This document shows, in pieces, positions 19,412-27,802 of a stretch of DNA of 64,000 nucleotides. The notes below the pieces were generated by a model, which made no database searches, was not told the origin of the DNA, and saw nothing but the letters and a program-made list of their open reading frames with translations. Source of the stretch: Paracoccus aerius (GTDB taxonomy: Bacteria > Pseudomonadota > Alphaproteobacteria > Rhodobacterales > Rhodobacteraceae); the NCBI RefSeq assembly GCF_014656455.1, contig NZ_BNCL01000003.1, positions 62,001 through 126,000 on the forward strand, in the 5' to 3' direction. A program made the position numbers and the translations under genes. The stretch's first letter is position 1; every line of letters begins with the position of its first letter.

Positions 19412-21418
19412 ATGGCTGTACCCTCCGACATCCAAACCACCTTCCTGCTGGGCCGCCTGGACTGGAACGCGATCCCGCAGGATCCGATCGTCTGGGCCAC
19501 CGGCGTGGTCGTCGCCATCGGCGGCGCCGGGCTGTTGTGGATGCTGCACAAGTATCGCCTGTGGTCATACCTGTGGCACGAATGGTTCACGACGGTCGAT
19601 CACAAGAAGATCGGCATCATGTATGTCGTGCTGGCCCTGGTCATGTTCGTGCGCGGCTTCGCCGACGCGATCATGATGCGGCTTCAGCAGGCGATCGCCT
19701 TTGGCGGGTCCGAGGGTTACCTGAACTCGCACCACTACGACCAGATCTTCTCGGCCCACGGGGTCATCATGATCTTCTTCGTGGCGATGCCCTTCGTCAC
19801 GGGCCTGATGAACTATGTCGTGCCGCTGCAGATCGGCGCGCGGGACGTGTCCTTCCCGTTCCTGAACAACCTGTCCTTCTGGATGACGGTCGGCGGCGCC
19901 GTCCTGGTCATGATGTCGCTGTTCGTGGGCGAATTCGCGCAGACCGGCTGGCTGGCCTTCCCGCCGCTGTCGGGGATCGGCTACAGCCCCTATGTCGGCG
20001 TTGATTACTACATCTGGGGCCTTCAGGTCGCGGGGGTCGGGACCACGCTGTCGGGCATCAACCTGCTGGTGACGATCATCAAGATGCGCGCGCCCGGCAT
20101 GACCATGATGCGGATGCCGATCTTCACCTGGACCTCGCTTTGCACGAACATCCTGATCGTGGCGTCCTTCCCGGTGCTGACCGCGACGCTGGTCCTGCTG
20201 ACGCTGGACCGTTACGTGGGCACCAACTTCTTCACGAACGATCTTGGCGGCAACGCCATGATGTATGTGAACCTGATCTGGATCTGGGGCCACCCCGAGG
20301 TCTATATCCTGATCCTGCCCCTGTTCGGCGTCTATTCCGAAGTGGTGGCGACCTTCACCGGCAAGCGGCTGTTCGGATACACCTCGATGGTCTATGCGAC
20401 GGTCTGCATCACCATCCTGTCCTATCTGGTCTGGCTGCACCACTTCTTCACGATGGGGTCGGGGGCGTCCGTGAACTCGTTCTTCGGGATCACCACCATG
20501 ATCATCTCGGTCCCGACGGGCGCCAAGATCTTCAACTGGCTGTTCACCATGTATCGCAGCCGCATCCGGTTCGAACTGCCGATGATGTGGACCATCGCCT
20601 TCATGCTGACCTTCGTGATCGGCGGCATGACGGGCGTGCTGCTGGCCGTGCCGCCCGCAGACTTCGTGCTGCACAACTCGCTGTTCCTGGTGGCGCATTT
20701 CCACAACGTCATCATCGGCGGCGTGCTGTTCGGCCTGTTCGCGGCGGTCTATTACTGGTGGCCCAAGGCCTTCGGCTTCCGGCTGGATCCCTGGTGGGGC
20801 AAGGTCAGCTTCTGGTTCTGGGTCGTGGGCTTCTGGACGGCCTTCGCGCCGCTCTACATCCTGGGGCTGATGGGCGTGACGCGGCGGGTGCGGGTCTTCG
20901 ACGATCCCAGCCTGCAGATCTGGTTCGTCATCGCGGCCTTTGGCGCCGTCCTGATCGCCATCGGCATCGCCGCCATGTTCATCCAGTTCGGCGTGTCCAT
21001 CGCGCGCCGCGACCAGTTGCGCGACGAGACGGGCGATCCCTGGGACGGGCGCACGCTGGAATGGGCAACGTCCTCGCCCCCTCCGGCCTACAACTTCGCC
21101 TTCACGCCGGTCAGCCACGGGCTGGACACCTGGTGGGACATGAAGCGTTACGGCCAGACCCGGCCGCGCGCCGCCTATGTCCCCATCCACATGCCTCGGA
21201 ACACCGGGACGGGCGTCATCATCGCGGGCCTGTCCACGATCTGCGGCTTTGCCTTGGTCTGGTATATCTGGTGGCTGGCGGCCCTGGCCTTCGCGGGCAT
21301 CGTGGTCGCCTCGATCCTGCATACCTTCAACTATGCCCGCGACTACCACATCCCGGCCGAGGAGGTCCGCGCGACGGAAGACGCGCGCGACCGCCAGCTG
21401 GCAAGCGCAGGGGTCTGA
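19412..21418 (+). CDS. cyoB: Ubiquinol oxidase subunit I
   Basis: The 668-residue catalytic subunit that reduces O2 to water and pumps protons. It is very close to E. coli CyoB. The quinol-site residues in [10 protein letters not shown] (R81, D85) and HHYDQ (H108, Q111) are present. The low-spin heme His is in [10 protein letters not shown]. The CuB ligands and cross-linked Tyr are in [12 protein letters not shown] and WLHHFFT, and the heme His residues are in [11 protein letters not shown]. The K- and D-pathway regions look intact. It starts 9 bp after cyoA and ends 3 bp before cyoC. Heme type (b-o3 or b-a3) cannot be read from sequence. Confidence 0.97.
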   Translation: MAVPSDIQTTFLLGRLDWNAIPQDPIVWATGVVVAIGGAGLLWMLHKYRLWSYLWHEWFTTVDHKKIGIMYVVLALVMFVRGFADAIMMRLQQAIAFGGSEGYLNSHHYDQIFSAHGVIMIFFVAMPFVTGLMNYVVPLQIGARDVSFPFLNNLSFWMTVGGAVLVMMSLFVGEFAQTGWLAFPPLSGIGYSPYVGVDYYIWGLQVAGVGTTLSGINLLVTIIKMRAPGMTMMRMPIFTWTSLCTNILIVASFPVLTATLVLLTLDRYVGTNFFTNDLGGNAMMYVNLIWIWGHPEVYILILPLFGVYSEVVATFTGKRLFGYTSMVYATVCITILSYLVWLHHFFTMGSGASVNSFFGITTMIISVPTGAKIFNWLFTMYRSRIRFELPMMWTIAFMLTFVIGGMTGVLLAVPPADFVLHNSLFLVAHFHNVIIGGVLFGLFAAVYYWWPKAFGFRLDPWWGKVSFWFWVVGFWTAFAPLYILGLMGVTRRVRVFDDPSLQIWFVIAAFGAVLIAIGIAAMFIQFGVSIARRDQLRDETGDPWDGRTLEWATSSPPPAYNFAFTPVSHGLDTWWDMKRYGQTRPRAAYVPIHMPRNTGTGVIIAGLSTICGFALVWYIWWLAALAFAGIVVASILHTFNYARDYHIPAEEVRATEDARDRQLASAGV

Positions 21419-21421
21419 TCC

Positions 21422-22039
21422 ATGAGCACAGCCACTCAAACAGCCCCCGGCGATTTCTGGGAAGTCGAGCCGCACCACCACCACGAGGGCGCGTCCACAA
21501 GCATCGGCTTCTGGATCTACCTGATGAGCGACTGCCTGATGTTCGCGGTCCTCTTCGCGGTCTTCGGCGTCCTTGGCGGCAGCTATGCTGCCGGTCCGGG
21601 GCCAAAGGATCTGTTCGACCTGGAACTGGTGGCGCTGAACACGGCCTTTCTGCTGCTGTCCTCGATCACCTATGGCTTTGCCATGCTGGCGATGGTCAAG
21701 GAAAACACCCGTGGCACGCTGATGTGGCTGGGGATCACGCTGGTCTTCGGTCTGCTGTTCTTGGCCGTCGAGATCTATGAGTTCCAGCACCTGATCCACC
21801 TGGGCGCGGGGCCGCAGCGGTCGGCCTTCCTGTCGGCCTTTTTCGCGCTTGTGGGAACCCACGGGCTGCACGTGGCCTTTGGCTGCCTGTGGCTGGTCAC
21901 GCTGATGATCCAGATCCGTCAGCGCGGGCTGATCCCGGCCAACCGCCGCCGGCTGGCCTGCCTGTCGATGTTCTGGCACTTCCTGGACGTGATCTGGATC
22001 GGCGTCTTCACCTTCGTTTATCTGCTGGGGATGATCTGA
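21422..22039 (+). CDS. cyoC: Ubiquinol oxidase subunit III
   Basis: A 205-residue membrane subunit with five helices, the normal number for quinol oxidase subunit III (two fewer than the cytochrome c oxidase form). FWIYLMSDCLMFAVLFAVF, VEIYEFQHLI, GTHGLHVAFG and MFWHFLDVIWIGVFTFVYL are typical. The N-terminus carries a His-rich stretch (EPHHHHEG). Its stop overlaps the cyoD start by one base (TGATG), so translation is probably coupled. Confidence 0.95.
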   Translation: MSTATQTAPGDFWEVEPHHHHEGASTSIGFWIYLMSDCLMFAVLFAVFGVLGGSYAAGPGPKDLFDLELVALNTAFLLLSSITYGFAMLAMVKENTRGTLMWLGITLVFGLLFLAVEIYEFQHLIHLGAGPQRSAFLSAFFALVGTHGLHVAFGCLWLVTLMIQIRQRGLIPANRRRLACLSMFWHFLDVIWIGVFTFVYLLGMI

Positions 22040-22455
22040 TGACCTCGATTGAAGCCCAGGGCGACAAGCATCGCGCCGAACGCCAGGCCGAGGCGCATGG
22101 CGACCAACATGACGACGGCCACGACCACGGCAGCGTCCGGTCATACCTGACCGGGTTCATCCTGTCGGTGATCCTGACCGCGATCCCCTTTGCCATCGTG
22201 ATGGCGGGCGGCTTCGAAAGCCGCTTCCTGACCGCCGTCGTGGTGGTGGGCATGGCGATAGTGCAGATCCTGGTCCACATGGTCTATTTCCTGCACATGA
22301 ACACGCGCAGCGACGAAGGCTGGACCATGATGGCGCTGATCTTCACCGTCGTGATCCTGGTGATCGTGCTGTCCGGGTCGCTGTGGGTCATGTACAACAT
22401 GAACACCAACATGATGCCCCAGATGAACCACGAGGCCTTGGGCCTGGGATCGTGA
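22039..22455 (+). CDS. cyoD: Ubiquinol oxidase subunit IV
   Basis: A 138-residue subunit with three membrane helices (LTGFILSVILTAIPFAIVM, VVVVGMAIVQILVHMVYFL, LIFTVVILVIVLSGSLWVM). HMVYFLHMN is the CyoD hallmark. The N-terminal 35 residues are rich in His and Asp (HGDQHDDGHDHG), a possible metal-binding tail. It stabilises CuB assembly in known family members. Start overlaps cyoC by 1 bp; stop overlaps the following SURF1 gene by 4 bp. Confidence 0.93.
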   Translation: MTSIEAQGDKHRAERQAEAHGDQHDDGHDHGSVRSYLTGFILSVILTAIPFAIVMAGGFESRFLTAVVVVGMAIVQILVHMVYFLHMNTRSDEGWTMMALIFTVVILVIVLSGSLWVMYNMNTNMMPQMNHEALGLGS

Positions 22456-23132
22456 CCGCCCGCCGCCCCATAGCCCTGCTGGTCGCGGCGGGGATCGTCT
22501 TCCTGGTCCTAATGGGCCTGGGCGTCTGGCAGGTGCAGCGGCTGGCCTGGAAGACCGACCTGATCACCCGCGTGGACGCGCGGGTGGCGGCGGACCCGGT
22601 CCCCGCGCCCCCGCCTGCCGAATGGGCGGGGCTGACGGCCGAGAATGCCGAATACCGCCGCGTCAGCGTCGGGGGCGAATACCGGCCCGACAGCGACGTG
22701 CTGGTGCAGGCGGTGACGGAACGGGGGGCGGGCTTCTGGGTCATGACCCCGCTTGTCACCGAAGACGGCTGGACTGTTCTGGTCAACCGGGGCTTCGTCG
22801 CCGCAGACCGCCGCGACGACCGACCCTTGCCGCAGGGACCGCAGGCTGTGACAGGGCTGTTACGCCTGTCCCAGCCCGACGGCGCCTTCCTGCGCGCCAA
22901 CGACCCGGATGCGGGCCGCTGGTATTCCCGAGACACCCAGGCGATTGCCGCGACGCTGGGCCTGCCCGATGTCGCGCCCTATTTCATCGACGCCGACCGC
23001 GCGGGCGATGCCCAACCCATCGGCGGGCTGACCGTTATCGCCTTCCGCAATTCCCACCTGACCTATGCGCTGACCTGGTTCGCGATGGCCGGCGGGCTGC
23101 TGGTCCTGGTCGCCTACGCCCTGCGCCGCTAG
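22452..23132 (+). CDS. SURF1-family oxidase assembly protein (Surf1q-like)
   Basis: A 226-residue protein with the SURF1 layout: one N-terminal helix (ALLVAAGIVFLVLMGLGVWQVQRL), a periplasmic domain, and one C-terminal helix (YALTWFAMAGGLLVLVAYALRR). The motifs GVWQVQRL, VNRGFVA and NSHLTYALTWFAMA are conserved. SURF1 helps insert heme a. In P. denitrificans, one of two SURF1 proteins (Surf1q) is encoded in the quinol oxidase operon and serves that enzyme. The GTG start at 22452 overlaps the cyoD stop (GTGA). No heme O synthase gene is present here. Confidence 0.9.
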   Translation: MTARRPIALLVAAGIVFLVLMGLGVWQVQRLAWKTDLITRVDARVAADPVPAPPPAEWAGLTAENAEYRRVSVGGEYRPDSDVLVQAVTERGAGFWVMTPLVTEDGWTVLVNRGFVAADRRDDRPLPQGPQAVTGLLRLSQPDGAFLRANDPDAGRWYSRDTQAIAATLGLPDVAPYFIDADRAGDAQPIGGLTVIAFRNSHLTYALTWFAMAGGLLVLVAYALRR

Positions 23133-23160
23133 AGGTTTTCAGACCAAAGTGGCAGGGAAA

Positions 23161-23180
23161 ATCCAGCATTAGCACTGGAT
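23161..23180 (+). terminator. Hairpin between SURF1 and moxR
   Basis: ATCCAG and CTGGAT form a 6-bp stem with an 8-nt loop, in the 101-bp gap after the oxidase operon. It may end that operon. The stem is modest and there is no T tract. Confidence 0.35.
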
Positions 23181-23233
23181 CGCGATCCCACGCAGTTGCA
23201 CAGTAGGCAAGTTCAACGCGGGGGGAGAAAGCG

Positions 23234-24193
23234 ATGAACGACCTGACGGAACAGGCCCATGCCGTCCGCCGCCTGGGGTCCGAGATCGGCGCCACGCTGA
23301 TCGGCCATGCCGTGCTGGTGGAACGCCTGCTGGTCGCGCTCTTGGCCGGGGGCCATGTCCTGATCGAAGGCCCGCCGGGCATCGCCAAGACCCGCGCCGT
23401 CAAGGCGCTTGCGGCGCATCTGCCCGGCAGCCACGCCCGCATCCAGTGCACGCCGGACCTTCTGCCCTCGGATCTGACGGGCACGCAGGTGTTCCGTCCC
23501 GAAACGGGCGGCTTCGACTTCATCCCCGGCCCGATCTTCCACAGCCTCGTGCTGGTGGACGAGATCAACCGGGCGCCGCCCAAGGTGCAATCCGCGCTGC
23601 TGGAGGCCATGGCCGAGGGGCAGGTGACATCCGGCGGGGTGACGCGGCCCTTGCCCGATCCCTTCATGGTCGTGGCGACCCAGAACCCGATCGAGCACGA
23701 GGGCACCTTTCCCCTGCCCGAGGCGCAGCTTGACCGCTTTCTTCTGCACCTGCGCCTGGACCTGCCCAGTGCCGAGGCCGAGCGCGCGATCCTCGACCTG
23801 GTCGAGGCCGAGGCGGTGGCCCCGGCCACTCAGGGCGGCACGATGATCCGCGCCACCGACCTGGCCCAGGCGCGGTCACAGGTCGCGCGGGTTCATCTTG
23901 CACCCGCGCTCAAGGATTTCATCGTGCGGTTGGTCATGGCGACGCGGCCGGGCGGGGCGGTGGCGGAATGGGTGGAACATCCCGTCTCGCCCCGCGGCAC
24001 GCTGGCGCTTGCGGCGGGGGTGCGGGCGCGGGCCTGGCTGCACGGCCGCGACCACGGCCTGCCCGAGGATGCCGAGGCGCTTGCCGCCGATGCCCTGTCG
24101 CACCGGCTGATCCCCGCCTGGTCCGCCAGCGGCGAGGGCCGCACCGCCCGCAGCCTGGTGGCCGAGATCCTGCGCCAGGTGCGCCCGTGGTAG
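23234..24193 (+). CDS. MoxR-family AAA+ ATPase
   Basis: A 319-residue AAA+ protein. Walker A is GPPGIAKT (residues 46-53), Walker B LVLVDEINRAP, and the sensor region ATQNPIEHEGTFPLPEAQLDRF is a MoxR hallmark. MoxR ATPases act as chaperones with von Willebrand factor A (VWA) partners to insert metals or remodel complexes. GGGGGGAGAAAGCG precedes the ATG. It is the first gene of a seven-gene overlapping operon that ends at 28956; the DUF58 gene overlaps its end by 7 bp. Confidence 0.93.
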   Translation: MNDLTEQAHAVRRLGSEIGATLIGHAVLVERLLVALLAGGHVLIEGPPGIAKTRAVKALAAHLPGSHARIQCTPDLLPSDLTGTQVFRPETGGFDFIPGPIFHSLVLVDEINRAPPKVQSALLEAMAEGQVTSGGVTRPLPDPFMVVATQNPIEHEGTFPLPEAQLDRFLLHLRLDLPSAEAERAILDLVEAEAVAPATQGGTMIRATDLAQARSQVARVHLAPALKDFIVRLVMATRPGGAVAEWVEHPVSPRGTLALAAGVRARAWLHGRDHGLPEDAEALAADALSHRLIPAWSASGEGRTARSLVAEILRQVRPW

Positions 24194-25017
24194 CCTTGCC
24201 CGCAGGCCTGCCCGACGCACCGGGCATCCGCCTGATCGCGGCCGAACTGCTGGCGCTGCGCGACCAGGCACCCGACCGCGGCAAGCACCGCCCGCTGACG
24301 CGTCGTGCAGGCGCGGTCCCGGCGCGGATGCCGGGGGCGGGCATGGACCTGCGCGAAATCCGCGCCTATGTCGCGGGCGACGATCCCCGTCGGCTGGACC
24401 CCGCCGCGACCGCCCGCACCGGCCATCCGCATATCCGCAGCCTGCACGAGGATCGCGACGATACGATCCTGCTGCTGGCCGATTTCCGCGCCCCGATGCT
24501 GTGGGGCACGGGTGCGGCGCTGCGATCCGTGCGCGCCGCGCGGCACCTGGCGCAGGCGGGCTGGACAGTCGCCCTGCGCGGCGGATCGGTCGCCTGCCTG
24601 GTGGCCGGGACGCGGGTGGCGGAATTGCGCGGGGCGGGCGGAGAGGGGCATATGGCCGCAGTCTGCAACGCCCTCGCCCGCCAGCATGACGGGGCGCTTG
24701 CCGCGCCCGGACAAGGTGACCTGATCCAGGCGATCGCCCGCGCCGCGCGCATGTCGCCTGCGGGGGGCAGGGTGCTGTTGGCCACCTGTCTTGACGGGCT
24801 TGCAGGGGCCGAGGATGCCTTGGCCCAGCTTTGCCGGCGTCGCGCCGTGACGCTGGCCTTGATGCTGGACGACAGCGAGATCCAGCCTCCGCCCGGCGTC
24901 CTTGCCGTAAGCGATGGTCAACACAGCCGCATTGTCCGCTTGGCCGCGCCCGACATCTCGGCCGATCTTTCGCGGCTGCGGGCGCTTGGCGCCACGGTGG
25001 CCGAGGTCGCGCCGTGA
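24187..25017 (+). CDS. DUF58 domain protein
   Basis: A 276-residue protein of the DUF58 family found next to MoxR in Bat-like operons. PGAGMDLREIRAYVAGDDPRRLDP, around residues 50-70, matches the family's GxDFxExRxYxxGDxxRxIDW motif with Leu in place of Phe. The region DDTILLLADF resembles the degenerate VWA strand of the family. The start is one of two adjacent GTG codons (24187 chosen), overlapping moxR by 7 bp. DUF58 proteins are thought to assist MoxR-VWA complexes; this is inferred from context only. Confidence 0.8.
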   Translation: MVALPAGLPDAPGIRLIAAELLALRDQAPDRGKHRPLTRRAGAVPARMPGAGMDLREIRAYVAGDDPRRLDPAATARTGHPHIRSLHEDRDDTILLLADFRAPMLWGTGAALRSVRAARHLAQAGWTVALRGGSVACLVAGTRVAELRGAGGEGHMAAVCNALARQHDGALAAPGQGDLIQAIARAARMSPAGGRVLLATCLDGLAGAEDALAQLCRRRAVTLALMLDDSEIQPPPGVLAVSDGQHSRIVRLAAPDISADLSRLRALGATVAEVAP

Positions 25018-25349
25018 CAAGGGACGAGCTTCTGGCCCAGCTTTCCCCGCCGCGCCTGCCCCTGGACATGGCTGCACTGGATTGGCGCGAGATGCTGGCC
25101 CTGGGCGGGATCGGCCTGCTGGCGGGCCTTCTGGTCGCGCTGCTGCTGGGGCCGCTGCTGGCCCGCAGGCCGTCGCGGCGCGCGCGGATCCTCGGCACGC
25201 GCGGAATGCCGTCCCAAGTGCGGATCCTTGCCATAGCCCGCATCCTCGGCCGTCTGCCCGACCCGCTGCGCCCGGCCGCCTATGGCGCGGCGCCCGCGCC
25301 CGACGACGACGCGATCGACCGCATCGCGCTTGGCCGCCGCAGGGGCTAG
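25014..25349 (+). CDS. DUF4381 domain protein
   Basis: A 111-residue protein with one membrane helix (MLALGGIGLLAGLLVALLLGPLL) preceded by a short helix rich in Leu-Pro (LLAQLSPPRLPLDMAALDW), the layout of DUF4381 proteins of MoxR/VWA operons. The cytoplasmic tail is Arg-rich (LARRPSRRARIL). The start is a GTG overlapping the DUF58 stop (GTGA). Its role in the complex is unknown. Confidence 0.75.
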   Translation: MTRDELLAQLSPPRLPLDMAALDWREMLALGGIGLLAGLLVALLLGPLLARRPSRRARILGTRGMPSQVRILAIARILGRLPDPLRPAAYGAAPAPDDDAIDRIALGRRRG

Positions 25350-25356
25350 GCAAGGG

Positions 25357-26304
25357 ATGAGCCTCGCCTTTCCCTGGCTTCTGGCGCTGTTGCCCTTGCC
25401 CCTGCTGCTGCGCCGCCTGCTGCCGCCCCTTGCCGTGCCCCGCCCCGCCCTGGCGCTGCCCGCGCATCTTCTGGCGGGTGCCCGTCCTGCCGGCGCGGCC
25501 CGGATGCATGGATCCTGGCTGGCGGGGCTGGCCTGGATCGCGCTTGTGCTTGCCCTGGCGGGCCCGCGGATCGAGGTCGCAAGCGACGTGATCCCCGCAT
25601 CGGGCCGCGACATCGTGCTGGTGATCGACCTGTCCGGCAGCATGTTGAAGGAAGACTTCCTCCTGGACGACCAGCCCGTCACCCGGCTGGAGGCCGTCAA
25701 GCGCACCGCCTCCGCCTTTGTCGCGGCGCGGCGGGGGGACCGGATCGGGCTGGTGATCTTCGGCGAGCGCGCCTATTTCGCCGCACCCCTGACCTTTGAC
25801 GTGGACGCCGTGGCCCGGGCCATAGACGAGGCGCAGATCGGCATATCCGGACGCGGCACCGCGATTTCCGACGGCTTGGGCCTTGCCGCCAAGCGCCTGT
25901 CGCGCAGCGATGCGCCGACGCGGGTGATCGTGCTGCTGTCGGACGGGGTGGACACCTCGGGCACCGTTCCCGCGGTCGAAGCCGCTCGGCTGGCCCATGA
26001 CCACGGCATCCGCGTCCATTCCATCGCCCTTGGCCCCGAGGATCTGGAAAACCAGCCCCAATCGCGTGACGCGGTGGACGTGGCCACCCTGCGCGCCGTG
26101 GCCGAGGTCGCCGGGGGCGAAAGCTTCCGCGTCCGCGACACTGCCGATTTGCAGGCCGTGGCCGCAAGCCTGGACCGGCTGGAGCCGAACCCCTCGGCCC
26201 GCCCGCCGATGCGGTTGTGGCAGCCCTTGTGGGTCTGGCCCGCCGCCCTTGCCGCGCTGTGCCTGTTCCTGATCGCCGGGCGGAGGCGCGGATGGACGGG
26301 CTGA
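25357..26304 (+). CDS. VWA-domain membrane protein (BatA-like)
   Basis: A 315-residue protein with an N-terminal membrane segment (FPWLLALLPLPLLL), a second near residue 55-68, a VWA domain and a C-terminal helix (WVWPAALAALCLFLIAG). The metal-ion-dependent adhesion site is complete: DLSGS at residues 91-95, a Thr in RGTAISDG, and the Asp in LLSDGVDT. VWA proteins of Bat operons contact MoxR at the membrane. The ATG at 25357 has CAAGGG upstream. Its end overlaps the second VWA gene by 13 bp. Confidence 0.9.
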   Translation: MSLAFPWLLALLPLPLLLRRLLPPLAVPRPALALPAHLLAGARPAGAARMHGSWLAGLAWIALVLALAGPRIEVASDVIPASGRDIVLVIDLSGSMLKEDFLLDDQPVTRLEAVKRTASAFVAARRGDRIGLVIFGERAYFAAPLTFDVDAVARAIDEAQIGISGRGTAISDGLGLAAKRLSRSDAPTRVIVLLSDGVDTSGTVPAVEAARLAHDHGIRVHSIALGPEDLENQPQSRDAVDVATLRAVAEVAGGESFRVRDTADLQAVAASLDRLEPNPSARPPMRLWQPLWVWPAALAALCLFLIAGRRRGWTG

Positions 26305-27191
26305 TCCTTTTGCGCCCCTTGTGGCTGCTGGCGCTGCTGCCGCTGGCAGGGCTGGTCCTGCTGCGCCTGCGCCGCCTGCCCGATGCCGGCGGGTGGGAAG
26401 GCGTGATGGGTTCGGACATGCTGCGGGCGATGCAGGCCCTGGGGGCATTGCGCGGCCGCCAGCCCTTGTGGATGCGGCTTCTTGCGCCCTTGGCCTTGGC
26501 GCTGCTGATCGCGGGCCTTGCGGGGCCGGCCCTGCCGCGCGCCGATGCGCCGGTTCTGGCACAATCGGACGCCGTGGTGGTTGCGGTGGACCTGTCGCCT
26601 TCCGTGGCGAAGGGGCCGGGGCTGGACCAGGCCAAGCTGGCGGCGGCCGGTCTGGCGCAGGGGCTGGCCGGTCGGCCCGTGGGTCTGGTGCTTTATTCGG
26701 GCGAGGCGTTCACGGCAACCGCGCCGACGCTGGACGTGGGCAGCCTGCAGACCCAGATCGGCGTTCTGGACGGCGATACAATGCCGGCGCAGGGCAGCCG
26801 TCCGGCAGCGGCCATCGGAATGGCGGCGCGGATGCTGGCCGGGCTTCCGCGCGCCGATCTTGTGCTGGTCTCGGACGGCGGCGGGATCGACCGGCAGGCC
26901 CTGGCCGAGGCAGACCGGCTTGCGGAACAGGGGGTCCGCATCTCGGCCCTGCGGCTGACAGCCCTGGCACCCGGCGCCCCGGCCGCGCCCGAGGACGCGC
27001 TTGACCGGCTGGTGCGCGGCGGGGCGGTCGAGGCATGGGACCGCACCGACCGGCTGGCTGCGCGGCTGGCGCGCAGCGGCGGATCGACGCGCGACCCGGC
27101 GCTGCGGGCGCTGCAATACCGCGACCTGGGGCCGTGGCTCGCGGTTCTGGCGCTGCCGGGGCTGCTGATGATGCTGCGGAGGCTGGAATGA
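26292..27191 (+). CDS. VWA-domain membrane protein (BatB-like)
   Basis: A 299-residue paralogue of the previous gene, with N-terminal helices (LLALLPLAGLVLLRL and APLALALLIAGLAGPA), a VWA domain and a C-terminal helix ahead of RRLE. The adhesion site is DLSPS (residues 100-104) with a later LVSDGGG. The conserved Thr of the site appears to be replaced by Ser in GSRPAAAIGMA, so metal binding may be weaker. It overlaps BatA by 13 bp and the TPR gene by 4 bp (ATGA). Confidence 0.85.
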   Translation: MDGLILLRPLWLLALLPLAGLVLLRLRRLPDAGGWEGVMGSDMLRAMQALGALRGRQPLWMRLLAPLALALLIAGLAGPALPRADAPVLAQSDAVVVAVDLSPSVAKGPGLDQAKLAAAGLAQGLAGRPVGLVLYSGEAFTATAPTLDVGSLQTQIGVLDGDTMPAQGSRPAAAIGMAARMLAGLPRADLVLVSDGGGIDRQALAEADRLAEQGVRISALRLTALAPGAPAAPEDALDRLVRGGAVEAWDRTDRLAARLARSGGSTRDPALRALQYRDLGPWLAVLALPGLLMMLRRLE

Positions 27192-27802
27192 AGCCCGCGC
27201 TGATTGCCCTGGCCGGAATTGCGGCCCTTGCCTTGGCTGGTCCTGATGCCCTGGGCCGTCTTGCCCTGCGCGCGGGGCTTGACCGACCCGCGGCGATCCT
27301 GCTGTCCGATCCGGCTGGCCGCGGCGTGGCGCTTTACGGCGCGGGCGATCACGCGGCTGCCGATGCGGCCTTCGCCCAAGCGGGCCGGTCGCAGACCTTC
27401 AACCGCGGCCTGTCGCTGGCGGCCACGGGGGATTACCCGCTGTCGGTGGCCTATTTCGATGCGATGTTGTTTGCCAACCCTGCCGACGAACAGGCGCGCC
27501 GCAACCGCGATCTGGTGGCCGCGATGTATCCGCCGCACCAGGGCGATTCCATCGCCCCTGGTCGCATCCGCGGGGCAGGGGGGCTTGAGGCAGAAGACGT
27601 GCCCATTTCGGATCTTCTGGCCAATGCTTCGGGGCCGGAATGGGAGCGGCGGCTGGACGCCCGTGGCCTGGCCGCGACCGACCAGTGGCTGGACACCATT
27701 GTCGACGACCCCGGCGAGTTCCTGCGCCTGCGCATCCTGGGCGAGTTCGACCGCCGTGCCCAGCTTGGCCTGATCCGCCCCGAGGAAGGAGACCCGTGGT
27801 GA
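27188..27802 (+). CDS. TPR-containing secreted protein (BatC-like)
   Basis: A 204-residue protein with a signal-like hydrophobic N-terminus (ALIALAGIAALALA). Residues about 45-110 form a TPR-like repeat (GVALYGAGDHAAADAAFAQAG, then FNRGLSLAATGDYPLSVAYFDAM). In classical Bat operons, TPR proteins of this kind scaffold the VWA complex. A C-terminal WLDTIVDDPGEFLRLRI segment resembles the TPR/VWA partner proteins. Start overlaps the BatB stop (ATGA), and its own stop overlaps the BatD start (GTGA). Confidence 0.75.
   Translation: MKPALIALAGIAALALAGPDALGRLALRAGLDRPAAILLSDPAGRGVALYGAGDHAAADAAFAQAGRSQTFNRGLSLAATGDYPLSVAYFDAMLFANPADEQARRNRDLVAAMYPPHQGDSIAPGRIRGAGGLEAEDVPISDLLANASGPEWERRLDARGLAATDQWLDTIVDDPGEFLRLRILGEFDRRAQLGLIRPEEGDPW

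Noticed and set aside
19565..22144. An 859-codon open frame on the minus strand across cyoB and cyoC
   Set aside because: Antisense shadow of the certain quinol oxidase genes; the His/Asp/Arg-rich translation is typical of such shadows.
23893..26562. An 889-codon open frame on the minus strand opposite the MoxR/VWA operon
   Set aside because: Antisense shadow of overlapping, well-supported genes.
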